Shown here piece after piece: positions 15,464 to 23,382 of a stretch of DNA of 28,093 nt (positions are counted from its first letter, which is position 1; each line of letters opens with the position of its first letter). Source of the DNA: Erysipelatoclostridium sp. AM42-17. GTDB lineage: Bacteria; Bacillota_I; Bacilli_A; Erysipelotrichales; Coprobacillaceae. The notes under the pieces were generated by a model. The model was not told where the DNA came from. It did no database searches and worked only from the letters and a program-made list of their open reading frames with translations. The stretch lies in NCBI RefSeq assembly GCF_003480255.1, contig NZ_QUIN01000029.1, positions 1 through 28,093 of the forward strand, given 5' to 3'. The position numbers were made by a program, and so were the translations under genes.

Positions 15464-15829
15464 TTATTTATTTAATTCTTCATTTTTTAATTCTTTAGCC
15501 ATTTCCATTTGATGTTGTTTTTCTTCTTGTAAATGTTCATACATTTGATCAGTAGTCATTTTTTCATGTGACTGACTATGATTTTCTTCTTTCCCAAATG
15601 TTTCTTCAAATTTATCTTCAGCTTCTACTGTTAATTTATCTTTTAAAACTTCTAATGATTCATGTCTCTTTTCTTCATTTTCTTTTTGTTTATTAATATC
15701 TTGAGTTAATTTTTCTTTGTCTAAAACGATATCTTTACCTTCTTCTTGATGATGAAAATCATTGTCACTTCTAAAATTCTTTTCATAAGATTCCTTTGAT
15801 TCATTAATAATTTCTTCTTTTGTTTTCAT
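15464..15829 (-). CDS. Small highly charged protein of unknown function
   Basis: 121 residues from the ATG at 15829, which has AAAGGA 6 nt upstream; a longer in-frame start at 15859 lacks that. I do not recognise the family. The sequence is about half Glu, Lys, Asp and His, has no Cys and no Trp, no signal peptide and no membrane segment, and is predicted to be helical with stretches fit for coiled coil (about 30-70 and 93-121). A hydrophilin-like or stress protein would fit such composition but there is no direct evidence. It has its own terminator, and a 12-bp inverted repeat lies about 85-125 bp upstream of the start. Confidence 0.7.
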   Translation of the reverse strand: MKTKEEIINESKESYEKNFRSDNDFHHQEEGKDIVLDKEKLTQDINKQKENEEKRHESLEVLKDKLTVEAEDKFEETFGKEENHSQSHEKMTTDQMYEHLQEEKQHQMEMAKELKNEELNK

Positions 15830-15912
15830 ATTTGATTCCTTCTTTCTTAATACATACATAAGATAATCTTAAAAACATAAGATGTAAATATAAAGGTATC
15901 ATTTGTAAATGT

Positions 15913-15955
15913 CATTAACAAATTTAAAGTATAATCGCTCTATAATTTGTTAATG
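15913..15955. repeat. 12-bp perfect inverted repeat (CATTAACAAATT), candidate operator
   Basis: CATTAACAAATT at 15913-15924 and its exact complement AATTTGTTAATG at 15944-15955, with a 19-nt spacer. No T tract follows on either strand, so it is not a standard terminator. It lies between azlD and the charged-protein gene; on the - strand TATACT lies in the spacer. Confidence 0.6.
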
Positions 15956-15957
15956 AA

Positions 15958-16278
15958 TTAAAACAAGTTTAATAGAATCATATAGGTTAATGTAGATAAT
16001 GTAATACTTAATAATGTATTTCTTTTAATGTGATATGTCATCACAACAACAATAATGGCAATAAAACTTGGTATCCCTAATGGCAAAAAAGATGTTTTCA
16101 AATCTTTTAAACAATAAATAATTAAAATAGCCATAATACTCGCCGGTAAACGTTGTCCCAATCGATCTAACCATGCTGGCATTTTTCTTTGTTCATTAAA
16201 AAACAAAAAAGGAAAAGCCCTTAAAAAGAAAGTAATGATTGTTGAAATAACAATGACTAAAAATATATATCTATCCAT
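15958..16278 (-). CDS. azlD: AzlD-type branched-chain amino acid transport subunit
   Basis: 106 residues, usual length for AzlD, with about four hydrophobic segments. The FFLRAFPFLFFNEQRKMPAWLDRLGQRLPASIMAILIIYCLKDL block, conserved in this family, is clear (about residues 18-62). Works with AzlC as a two-protein exporter of branched-chain amino acids in the membrane. Its start overlaps the azlC end by 8 nt, so the two are coupled. Confidence 0.9.
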   Translation of the reverse strand: MDRYIFLVIVISTIITFFLRAFPFLFFNEQRKMPAWLDRLGQRLPASIMAILIIYCLKDLKTSFLPLGIPSFIAIIVVVMTYHIKRNTLLSITLSTLTYMILLNLF

Positions 16279-16951
16279 TTTTCGTTTCCTTTCCTTGATT
16301 TAATAATAACAACAATGAAACAATAATTAATGAAGGTAGCATAAATTGTTGACTGCTAAAAATCAATAAGCATATAAAAGCAATAATGACTCCTGATAAA
16401 GCAGGAAAGTGATCTTTTGTCTGAGTCCATTGATCCATAAAAATAATAACAAAAAGTGCTGTCATACAAAAATCAATTCCCTTTAAATCAATAGGAATCA
16501 AACTACCAGCAACACTGCCAACAATCGTTCCAAACAACCAATATATTCTTGAAAATAAAGCAACATAAAACATCACTGCATCTTTATTATCCTCGTCTAA
16601 AGTACAATTAACAGCATAAGTTTCATCCGTCAAAGTATGTATCATATACCATTTTTTTATGCCCATCTTCTTAAAATCATGAATAAACGTTAAACTATAA
16701 AATGTTTGACGACTATTCATCAATAATGCAGTAATAGCCAACGTAAGCAAGGAAACATGACTTGTTAAAAAGGGAATCAGAACAAATTGAAAAGCACCTG
16801 TATATACAAAAAAACTAATAAAAAAGGCAACATACCAAGCAAATCCAGCTTTTTTCATCATTAATCCATAAGCAAAAGCAATAAACAGATAACTACACAT
16901 AATAGGAATTGATTTTTTAAAAGCAGTTTTTATAATTTTTTTATCTAACAT
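16271..16951 (-). CDS. azlC: AzlC family branched-chain amino acid exporter, large subunit
   Basis: 226 residues with about six to seven membrane segments. Family hallmarks: SIPIMCSYLFIAFAYGLMMKKAGF near the N terminus, the YTGAFQFVLIPFL segment and the MNSRQTFYSL motif, then HTLTDETYA. Exports branched-chain amino acids (and toxic analogues) in characterised members. Overlaps the upstream SGNH hydrolase gene by 11 nt and azlD by 8 nt, so the three genes form one unit. Confidence 0.9.
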   Translation of the reverse strand: MLDKKIIKTAFKKSIPIMCSYLFIAFAYGLMMKKAGFAWYVAFFISFFVYTGAFQFVLIPFLTSHVSLLTLAITALLMNSRQTFYSLTFIHDFKKMGIKKWYMIHTLTDETYAVNCTLDEDNKDAVMFYVALFSRIYWLFGTIVGSVAGSLIPIDLKGIDFCMTALFVIIFMDQWTQTKDHFPALSGVIIAFICLLIFSSQQFMLPSLIIVSLLLLLNQGKETKNG

Positions 16952-17579
16952 CTTTATTATCCTCTAATATACTTTGAATTTTATAGGCTAATGCTTTTCC
17001 TAATAAACGATGTCCTTGTTCATTTAAATGTTCATAATCATCATCTCCTGCATTAGCAAAATCACTTGCAGCTAAAAAATCTATATCCCATTTATAAGCA
17101 ATATTTTGATAGGCCTTTTTTAATTGATAAGACAATCTTATAGAATGTTGATCAAAAGCTAAATCATGAAGATAGACGTCATCACCTAGTGTAATTGGTG
17201 AAACAAGGAGAATCTTAACAGTATTAGAAAAGTCTCTTATTTGTTTTAATAAAACTTCAATTCCTTGACTAATTGTATCTTGATTAGTTTGAAAACATTT
17301 CTTACAATCATTTGTTCCTAACATAATAACAACTAAATCTAAAGGTGCATGCGATTCTAATAAAACCGGTAAAACAGCACTTCCTGCTCTTGTTATTCGA
17401 TTTTCCTCATTAAACACAGTTGTTCTTCCACACAATCCCTCTTCAATCACTTGCGTTTTTTTGTTTAATCCATATTGGTGTAATAATGTTGTCCAACGTA
17501 TCCCACTTGGATAACGAGACTGTTTAATAGGATTATATCCCCATGTATTTGAGTCTCCAAAACATAAGATTCTTTTCAT
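16941..17579 (-). CDS. SGNH/GDSL-family hydrolase (arylesterase type)
   Basis: 212 residues, cytoplasmic (no signal peptide). Block I GDSNTWGYNP with nucleophile Ser10 region (residues 8-11), block III LGTNDCK (about residues 107-113), and block V DYEHLNEQGH carrying the Asp and His of the triad (about 180-189). The GDSNTWGY form is typical of the carbohydrate/aryl esterase branch related to Mycobacterium arylesterase. Substrate unknown. Head of the azlCD transcript by overlap; a GAGGGAG SD sits before the ATG. Confidence 0.85.
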   Translation of the reverse strand: MKRILCFGDSNTWGYNPIKQSRYPSGIRWTTLLHQYGLNKKTQVIEEGLCGRTTVFNEENRITRAGSAVLPVLLESHAPLDLVVIMLGTNDCKKCFQTNQDTISQGIEVLLKQIRDFSNTVKILLVSPITLGDDVYLHDLAFDQHSIRLSYQLKKAYQNIAYKWDIDFLAASDFANAGDDDYEHLNEQGHRLLGKALAYKIQSILEDNKDVR

Positions 17580-17650
17580 TTATTGCACTCCCTCTCAATT
17601 TTTTCTTATTTTACCCTATTTCATATAGAATTACTAGGTTTATTTTACAT

Positions 17651-17685
17651 AAAAATAAAAAATTCAAGACGAGATATCTTGAATT
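17651..17685 (-). terminator. Terminator of the desulfurase-ttcA pair
   Basis: On the - strand AATTCAAGA (17685-17677) pairs with TCTTGAATT (17669-17661), 7-nt loop, then TTTTATTTTT. It begins directly after the stop codon of the TtcA-like gene. Confidence 0.85.
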
Positions 17686-18507
17686 CTAATCATAATCTTC
17701 TAAAAAACTGTGATATTGACCTTTGACTTTAGTTCCAAGCACACAATTTAAATTAACATTATTTAATGCAGTAAAAATATTCTGATCAATATTAGGATTT
17801 ATTTTTTTCATATTTTTTATAAGTTCTTTCATTTCTTTTCGTTTACTTGTACCATCATTTATTAAAGAACATCCTTCACTAAAACGACATGCACAATTAA
17901 TAAATGTTAAGTCGTTATATTTACGCCAAGAAATAATAGATTCTTCTTTAACTAAATAAAGTGGTCTAATTAAATCAATACCTTCAAAATGATCACTATG
18001 TAATTTAGGCATCATTGTTTTAATTTCAGAACCATAAAACATCGATAGCAATGTTGTTTCAATAACATCATCAAAATGATGACCTAAAGCAATTTTATTA
18101 CATCCTAGTTCTTGTGCCTTACTATATAAATATCCTCTTCTCATTTTTGCGCATAAATAACAAGGACTCTTGTCAACTGAAGCAACAACATCAAAAATAT
18201 CACTTTCAAATATTTCAATAGGCACATGAAGTAGTTCTGCATTATCTTCAATAAAATCTCGATTATACTCATTATATCCTGGATCCATAACAACATAATG
18301 AGCCTCAAAAGGAACACGTCCATGACGTTGTAATTCTTGAATACACTTTGCCATTAAAAATGAATCTTTTCCCCCGCTAATGCAAACCATAATTTTATCA
18401 TTTTCTTGAATCAATTCATAATTTTTAATCGCTTTAATAAATTTAGACCATATTTCTTTACGATATGTTTTAATGATTGTTCTTTCTATTTCTTCATATT
18501 TTTCCAT
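17686..18507 (-). CDS. ttcA: TtcA-like tRNA 2-thiolation PP-loop ATPase
   Basis: 273 residues. ATP-activating PP-loop SGGKDS at 44-49. As in TtcA, a C116xxC119 pair lies in SPCYLCAKMRRG, followed by ALGHHFDDVIETTLLSMFYG, and further cysteines at 205, 207 and 213 (NCACRFSEGC) can supply the third ligand of a [4Fe-4S] cluster. TtcA makes 2-thiocytidine at tRNA position 32; related proteins thiolate other positions, so the target base is not certain. The ATG at 18507, with AAGGAG upstream, is chosen over the in-frame ATG at 18537, which would overlap the desulfurase. It starts 1 bp after the desulfurase stop, a natural sulfur-donor pairing. Confidence 0.85.
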   Translation of the reverse strand: MEKYEEIERTIIKTYRKEIWSKFIKAIKNYELIQENDKIMVCISGGKDSFLMAKCIQELQRHGRVPFEAHYVVMDPGYNEYNRDFIEDNAELLHVPIEIFESDIFDVVASVDKSPCYLCAKMRRGYLYSKAQELGCNKIALGHHFDDVIETTLLSMFYGSEIKTMMPKLHSDHFEGIDLIRPLYLVKEESIISWRKYNDLTFINCACRFSEGCSLINDGTSKRKEMKELIKNMKKINPNIDQNIFTALNNVNLNCVLGTKVKGQYHSFLEDYD

Positions 18508-18508
18508 A

Positions 18509-19627
18509 TTATAAACACTCCTTGTAGCATTGATCAAAAATTGTTAAAAACTCTTTTATTTCATCTTCACTCGTTAAATGTGAAAGACTTATTCTAAATG
18601 AAGATAAAGATCGTTTACGATCCTGAGTTAAAGCATACACCATTTTAGATGGTGTTTGGGTAGGACAACAAGATGTTTTTGAAGATAAGTATACCTGATG
18701 TTGATCTAACATCCTAACAAAATCTGTCGCTTTGATATTCATCAAAGATATATTTAAAACATGATCAATAGAGTAATCTGTACTATTAATCATCACTTCT
18801 TTGTATTGACTAAGTTGTGTCCTTAATAATTGATTTAATTTTCTTACATGTTTTACTCTTTCATCTTGATTGATTAACGCTATTTCCAGTGCCTTATTAA
18901 TAGAAAGAATAGCACATAAATCTGGTGTCCCACTTCTAAATGTCGTTGTGGATTTACCTCCATCTATTTGACTTTTTAACCCTACTCTTTTTTTCTTAAT
19001 CAATAATCCTGTAGACAATAATCCATAAAACTTATGAGGCGCAATTGTTACTAAATCAACATTGCTAAAATCAATACTTACTTTACCTATAGCTTGCGAA
19101 GCATCACAATGAAAAAAACAATACGGATAATTTTTTAAAATGGCAGCAATTTCTTCAATAGGCTGTCTAATTCCTAATTCACTATCTACTCCACACACAC
19201 TAACCAAAATAGTATCTTTACGAATCAACGAAACTAATCGCTCTAAATCAACTCTCCCATCTTTATTGATAGGAATAATTTCAACCTCAAATCCATATTC
19301 TTGCATTTTAGTAGCACTTGATAAAATAGAATTATGTTCAAGTGCAGAAATCAAAATATGTTTACCACGATGTTTATATCTTTCTAAAGTTCCTTTTATC
19401 GCCAAATTATTTGCTTCACTTGCTCCCGAAGTATAAATAATTTCTTCTGGCAAAACATTAAGTTTTTTTGCTATTTCTTTCGTTGTTTGATCAATCTTTT
19501 CTTGAGCTTGTAAGCCTAATGTATGCATTGCATTAGGATTAGCAAAATATTTTAAAGACGCTTGATAATAGACATCCAAAACTTCCTTTTCAACCGGACA
19601 ATGAGCCGCATAATCTAAATATATCAT
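18509..19627 (-). CDS. Cysteine desulfurase (NifS/IscS class, PLP-dependent)
   Basis: 372 residues. Takes sulfur from cysteine as a persulfide for tRNA thiolation or Fe-S assembly. N-terminal YLDYAAHCPV, the TSGASEANNLAIKG PLP region (66-79), EHN at 97-99, HCDASQAIGK (173-182), PLP Lys199 in APHKFYGLLSTG and FRSGTPD (230-236). The catalytic Cys is Cys320 or Cys321 (SSKTSCCPTQ), in a loop shorter and less SGSAC-like than IscS. Cotranscribed with the TtcA-like gene. SD GAGAGGTC and an upstream promoter support the start at 19627. Confidence 0.92.
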   Translation of the reverse strand: MIYLDYAAHCPVEKEVLDVYYQASLKYFANPNAMHTLGLQAQEKIDQTTKEIAKKLNVLPEEIIYTSGASEANNLAIKGTLERYKHRGKHILISALEHNSILSSATKMQEYGFEVEIIPINKDGRVDLERLVSLIRKDTILVSVCGVDSELGIRQPIEEIAAILKNYPYCFFHCDASQAIGKVSIDFSNVDLVTIAPHKFYGLLSTGLLIKKKRVGLKSQIDGGKSTTTFRSGTPDLCAILSINKALEIALINQDERVKHVRKLNQLLRTQLSQYKEVMINSTDYSIDHVLNISLMNIKATDFVRMLDQHQVYLSSKTSCCPTQTPSKMVYALTQDRKRSLSSFRISLSHLTSEDEIKEFLTIFDQCYKECL

Positions 19628-19654
19628 TTATTTGACCTCTCTTTTCCTACTCAT

Positions 19655-19681
19655 ATTATAGGCTTTATCTTATAATGTCAA
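19655..19681 (-). promoter_or_regulatory. Promoter of the cysteine desulfurase-ttcA unit
   Basis: On the - strand consensus TTGACA (19681-19676) and TATAAT (19660-19655), spacer 15 bp, shorter than the optimum of 17, so strength may be low or regulated. Confidence 0.6.
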
Positions 19682-19682
19682 A

Positions 19683-19706
19683 TAAAAAAAGGACTTAAAA
19701 AGTCCT
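19683..19706 (-). terminator. Terminator of the aldo/keto reductase gene
   Basis: On the - strand AGGACTT (19706-19700) pairs with AAGTCCT (19696-19690), 3-nt loop, then seven T. It overlaps the TAG stop codon by two bases. Confidence 0.8.
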
Positions 19707-20673
19707 ATCTAAATCCATATTGTACATGTGGTACGTAAGGTTCTTCTAAATACTTAATTTCTTCTGGAGTTAATACGATATCCATAGCTTCTATTGCTTC
19801 ATCCAAATATTTTGTCTTAGAGCCACCAACTAAAGGTGAAGTAATATAAGGTTTAGAATAAAGCCAAGCTAATGCTATTTGACTCGCTGATTTATGATGT
19901 TTTTTTGCTATTTCGTAAGTTCTTTTAATAATTTCTTGATCATGTTCTAAGATATAATCATTTTGTAATTTTCCACAGTTGTCTACTCTTTTAGCATTAT
20001 AAGGTTTATTGAAAACACCGTGAGCAAGTGGAGAAAATGGTGTAAGCGCAATTTGATTATATTGACACATTGGGATCATTTCTTTTTCTTCTTCACGATA
20101 TACAAGGTTAATCATATTTTGCATAGATACAAATTGTGCCCATCCATGAGCTTTTGCAATAGCATTGGCTTTTTCAAATTGCCATGCATACATCGCACTT
20201 GCACCAATATAGCGTACTTTTCCCATTCTTACCAAATCATTAAGTGCTTCCATAGTTTCTTCTATTGGTGTTGTATAATCAAAACGATGAATAATGTATA
20301 AATCTATGTAATCTGTTTGTAATCTTTTTAACGAATTCTCAACTTCTGCAAAAATTGCTTTTCTTGATAATCCCTTGGCATTAGCACCACCATGCATTGG
20401 GTAATAGAGTTTTGTTGCAATGACAACATCATCACGATTTGCATACTTCTTCAAAGCTTTTCCTAATATTTCTTCGCCTTCTCCTAAAGCATAATAATTT
20501 GCAGTATCAAAGAAGTTAATTCCTAAATCAAGGGCATGTTTAATAATTTCAATAGCGTGTTCTTCATCCACTTTACCAGGGATTCCGCCTCTTTGGCTGG
20601 TACCAAAAGACATCGTTCCTAAACAAACTTTTGACACCTTTAATCCTGTTCTACCTAAATTAACATATTCCAT
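19705..20673 (-). CDS. Aldo/keto reductase
   Basis: 322 residues, (beta/alpha)8 NAD(P)H-dependent reductase. Catalytic tetrad Asp56, Tyr61, Lys88, His129 (FFDTANYYALGEGEEILG, IATKLYY, YIIHR). The ATG at 20673 is preferred because GAGGAGGAG lies 5 nt upstream; the in-frame extension to 20709 would include the promoter. Closest in style to the YdhF/YhdN/IolS-like bacterial AKRs. Substrate unknown; hydroxyacetone from the aldolase module is one possibility but nothing links them directly. Single-gene unit with its own promoter and terminator. Confidence 0.9.
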   Translation of the reverse strand: MEYVNLGRTGLKVSKVCLGTMSFGTSQRGGIPGKVDEEHAIEIIKHALDLGINFFDTANYYALGEGEEILGKALKKYANRDDVVIATKLYYPMHGGANAKGLSRKAIFAEVENSLKRLQTDYIDLYIIHRFDYTTPIEETMEALNDLVRMGKVRYIGASAMYAWQFEKANAIAKAHGWAQFVSMQNMINLVYREEEKEMIPMCQYNQIALTPFSPLAHGVFNKPYNAKRVDNCGKLQNDYILEHDQEIIKRTYEIAKKHHKSASQIALAWLYSKPYITSPLVGGSKTKYLDEAIEAMDIVLTPEEIKYLEEPYVPHVQYGFR

Positions 20674-20694
20674 TCTATCTCCTCCTCGTCTATT

Positions 20695-20723
20695 ATTGTA
20701 TGCTTTCATGCTTTAACAAACAA
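20695..20723 (-). promoter_or_regulatory. Promoter of the aldo/keto reductase
   Basis: On the - strand TTGTTT (20723-20718), 17 bp, TACAAT (20700-20695). A 9-bp inverted repeat lies 7 bp upstream of the -35. Confidence 0.65.
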
Positions 20724-20729
20724 TTTTCA

Positions 20730-20752
20730 TTACTTATTCAAATAATAAGTAA
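20730..20752. repeat. 9-bp inverted repeat TTACTTATT / AATAAGTAA
   Basis: Perfect arms at 20730-20738 and 20744-20752 with a 5-nt loop, 11 nt after the larC stop. There is no T tract on the - strand (TGAAAATTG follows), so it may be a weak larC terminator or an operator of the reductase promoter. Confidence 0.5.
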
Positions 20753-20763
20753 ATCTTATAAAA

Positions 20764-21930
20764 CTATTTAACTAAGTGATAGATATCTTTTAATGCAAGG
20801 TGATGATCTTTAGCTAATTGTTTAGCACTTTCATATTCAGGATAAATATACTCCTGATGATCGTTATATACTTTTTTTACTTTCAATAAACCGTATGGTG
20901 TTTCTATAGTTGATAATTCACGTTTTAAAATGGTTCTTGATTCATGGCGATAGCGTACACCAATAGTAGATGTTTCTTTAAAAATAATATTTTGAATTTC
21001 TTTTAAATCATTTTCTTTTAAAATCACGCTTAAACGATAAGCAGGTCTATTTTTTTTCATATAAATAGGTGTATAAAAAACATCTAATGCGCCATGTTCA
21101 AATAAACATTCCATTGTGTAACCTAATACTTCTCCGGAAATATCATCTATATTACATTCTAATACAATGACATCTTCATTTTGTGCTTCTGTTTCACCTA
21201 AACTTACTTTTAAGACATTAGGGATTTTAAAGTCTTTTGTTCCACAACCCCAACCAATTTGTGAAACATTCATTGTTGGCATTGTTCCAAAACTTTCTGC
21301 AAGTTCACTAATAATTGCAGCCCCTGTTGGTGTAACCATCTCACCTTCAATATCAACTTGTTTCATTTTTACCTTAGGATCCGTAAAAATTTCACTCGTT
21401 GCGGGTACTGGAACCGGAATTGTCCCATGAGCGCATTCGACATAACCGTATCCATCATGAACCACACTACTATAAATAACATCAGGATTAATTTGTTGAA
21501 TTAAAATAGCACATCCTACAATATCTACAATACTATCTATCGCACCAACTTCATGAAAATGAATTTCATCTAATGATTTTTGATGAACTTTACTTTCTGC
21601 CTTAGCAACTCTTAAAAAGATTCTTTTAGCTAAATCTTTTACCTTTTCATCTAATTCACTTTGATCAATAATATGATTAATATCATGTAAATTACGATGT
21701 TCATGATGGTGATGATCATGATGATGTTCATGATTTTCTAAAATAACATCTACATATGTCCCACTGATTCCATTTTTTACTGTTTTGTTAATCGTGATAT
21801 AATAACCATCTACATGTAATTTATCTAATTCTTGTCTTAAATAATTTTCATCTTTTGTTATTTCTAATAATGCCCCTAATGTCATATTTCCACTAATACC
21901 ACTTTGACAATCAAAATATAAAGCTTTCAT
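20764..21930 (-). CDS. larC: Nickel insertion protein LarC (NPN cofactor synthesis)
   Basis: 388 residues in one uninterrupted frame. CTP-dependent cyclometallase that inserts nickel into the pincer ligand. N-terminal YFDCQSGISGNMTLGALLE, a His-rich stretch at 67-78 (HEHHHDHHHHEH) fit for Ni2+ storage, DEIHFHEVGAIDSIVDIVG, and VTPTGAAI and CNIDDISGE further on. In Lactiplantibacillus plantarum the larC frame is completed by programmed frameshifting; here no shift is needed. The ATG at 21930 overlaps the larB stop by one base (TAATG) with GGAGG upstream; a longer in-frame start is rejected. Confidence 0.95.
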   Translation of the reverse strand: MKALYFDCQSGISGNMTLGALLEITKDENYLRQELDKLHVDGYYITINKTVKNGISGTYVDVILENHEHHHDHHHHEHRNLHDINHIIDQSELDEKVKDLAKRIFLRVAKAESKVHQKSLDEIHFHEVGAIDSIVDIVGCAILIQQINPDVIYSSVVHDGYGYVECAHGTIPVPVPATSEIFTDPKVKMKQVDIEGEMVTPTGAAIISELAESFGTMPTMNVSQIGWGCGTKDFKIPNVLKVSLGETEAQNEDVIVLECNIDDISGEVLGYTMECLFEHGALDVFYTPIYMKKNRPAYRLSVILKENDLKEIQNIIFKETSTIGVRYRHESRTILKRELSTIETPYGLLKVKKVYNDHQEYIYPEYESAKQLAKDHHLALKDIYHLVK

Positions 21931-22670
21931 TATTTCTTGCCTCCAATACAATTAATTGTATGTGCCATATAACCAGCACCAAATCCATTATCAATATTGA
22001 CAACACTCATCCCACTAGCACAACTATTTAACATAGCTAGTAAAGCTGATAATCCTTGAAAGTTTGCGCCATATCCTACTGAAGTTGGAACAGCAATAAT
22101 CGGTTTATCTGTTAATCCACCAATAACAGAAGCTAAAGCACCTTCCATACCAGCAACGACAACAATAACCTGTGCTTGTTTAATAACATCCATTTTATTG
22201 AATAAACGATGAATTCCAGCAACACCTACATCACAAACGAAATCAACATCATTTCCTAAAAAACGCGCCACATTCACCGCTTCTTTTGCAACAGGAAGAT
22301 CAGATGTTCCGGCACAAACAACTGCAATTCTTCCTTTATTCTTTTCAAATTCTTGTTTTTGATAGATAAATGTTTTAGCATCTTGATCATATATAAATTC
22401 AGGAAATTGATTTTTTAATATTTCGTATTTTTCTTGATTTACTTTTGTAACTAAAATATGCATAGCTTGATGATCGAACATATTTTGAATAATGCCGGCA
22501 ATTTGAGCAGCTGTTTTCCCAGCTCCATAAATAACTTCAGGTACACCTGTTCTTTTTTCTCGATTATAATCAATATTTGCATAGTCAATAGGATTTTCTA
22601 TTAACTGTTTAGCTTCTTCTATTGTTAATTGATTATCTTTGACTTGTTGTAGAATATCTATTACTTTCAT
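21930..22670 (-). CDS. larB: Pyridinium-3,5-biscarboxylic acid mononucleotide synthase LarB
   Basis: 246 residues. First NPN enzyme: carboxylates and hydrolyses nicotinic acid adenine dinucleotide. C-terminal PurE-like domain (about 115-240) with VVCAGTSDLPVAKEAVNVARFLG, DVGVAGIHRLF, VVVAGMEGALASVIGGLTDKPIIAVPTSVGYG and the final NCASGMSVVNIDNGFGAGYMA. The N-terminal part has YANIDYNREKRTGVPEVIYGAGKT, characteristic of the family. Overlaps the nikO end by 38 nt and larC by one base. Confidence 0.96.
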   Translation of the reverse strand: MKVIDILQQVKDNQLTIEEAKQLIENPIDYANIDYNREKRTGVPEVIYGAGKTAAQIAGIIQNMFDHQAMHILVTKVNQEKYEILKNQFPEFIYDQDAKTFIYQKQEFEKNKGRIAVVCAGTSDLPVAKEAVNVARFLGNDVDFVCDVGVAGIHRLFNKMDVIKQAQVIVVVAGMEGALASVIGGLTDKPIIAVPTSVGYGANFQGLSALLAMLNSCASGMSVVNIDNGFGAGYMAHTINCIGGKK

Positions 22671-23382
22671 ATGCTTGTAACCTCAAAGGAAGCTCTAAAC
22701 CATATCTTTCTAATAAAACCTTATCTTGTAATATTTCTAATGTTGGAGCTTGCTTTATAACCTTTCCTTTATTTAATAGTATAATTTCATCACAAATATC
22801 TAAAGCCATATCTAAATCATGGGTCGCAAAAATAATTTGTTGCGACAATGAAGACATCACTTCAATAAGTAATCTTCTGCTTTTAGAATCTAGAAATGAT
22901 GATGGTTCATCCATTAAAATAATATCCGGTTGCATCACCAATACAGTTGCTAGTGAAACAACTCTTTTTTGTCCACCTGATAAATGAGCAGGATTTCTTT
23001 TTAATAACTCTTCAATATTTAACTTACGTGCTATATCAAAAACAGCTTCATTAATGTCTTGTTTATCATAACCTTTATTTTTTAAACCAAAAGCAATATC
23101 TTGATAAACTGTAGACATAAACAATTGATGATCTGGATTTTGAAATACTAATCCTATCTTTTCTCTTACTTGTTTTATATTCTTTAAAATATTTTCATTA
23201 TCTAATTCTATTTTTCCATCATATTCAACTAGATTTAATAATGATAATAATAATGTTGACTTCCCTGATCCATTTTCACCAATAATTCCTATACATTTTT
23301 GCTTATTAATATTCAAATTGACATCATCAAGTGCATGAACTCCTTGTGTATAATCAACACTTACATGTTGAAATGAAATCAT
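22633..23382 (-). CDS. nikO: ECF-type nickel transporter ATP-binding protein (NikO/CbiO)
   Basis: 249 residues. Walker A GENGSGKS (35-42), Q loop QNPDHQLF (81-88), signature LSGGQKR (134-140), Walker B IILMDEP (154-160), and a switch His in FATHDLD. Hydrolyses ATP on the inner face to drive metal uptake with NikQ and NikMN. Cobalt (CbiO) is the alternative by sequence; nickel is preferred because of the lar genes in the same operon. Start overlaps the nikQ stop (ATGA); SD AGGTGG. Confidence 0.9.
   Translation of the reverse strand: MISFQHVSVDYTQGVHALDDVNLNINKQKCIGIIGENGSGKSTLLLSLLNLVEYDGKIELDNENILKNIKQVREKIGLVFQNPDHQLFMSTVYQDIAFGLKNKGYDKQDINEAVFDIARKLNIEELLKRNPAHLSGGQKRVVSLATVLVMQPDIILMDEPSSFLDSKSRRLLIEVMSSLSQQIIFATHDLDMALDICDEIILLNKGKVIKQAPTLEILQDKVLLERYGLELPLRLQAYESNRYSTTSQR

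Noticed and set aside
18141..18323. 60-codon frame on the same strand as ttcA
   Set aside because: Fully inside the ttcA-like gene in another phase; hydrophobic product is an artefact of AT-rich codons.
21167..21430. Rightward 87-codon frame opposite larC
   Set aside because: Antisense shadow; larC is conserved across this stretch.
21702..21734. Short tandem ATG repeats (gatgatgatg-like) as a microsatellite or CRISPR-like repeat
   Set aside because: They are His codons of the LarC metal-binding stretch read on the other strand.
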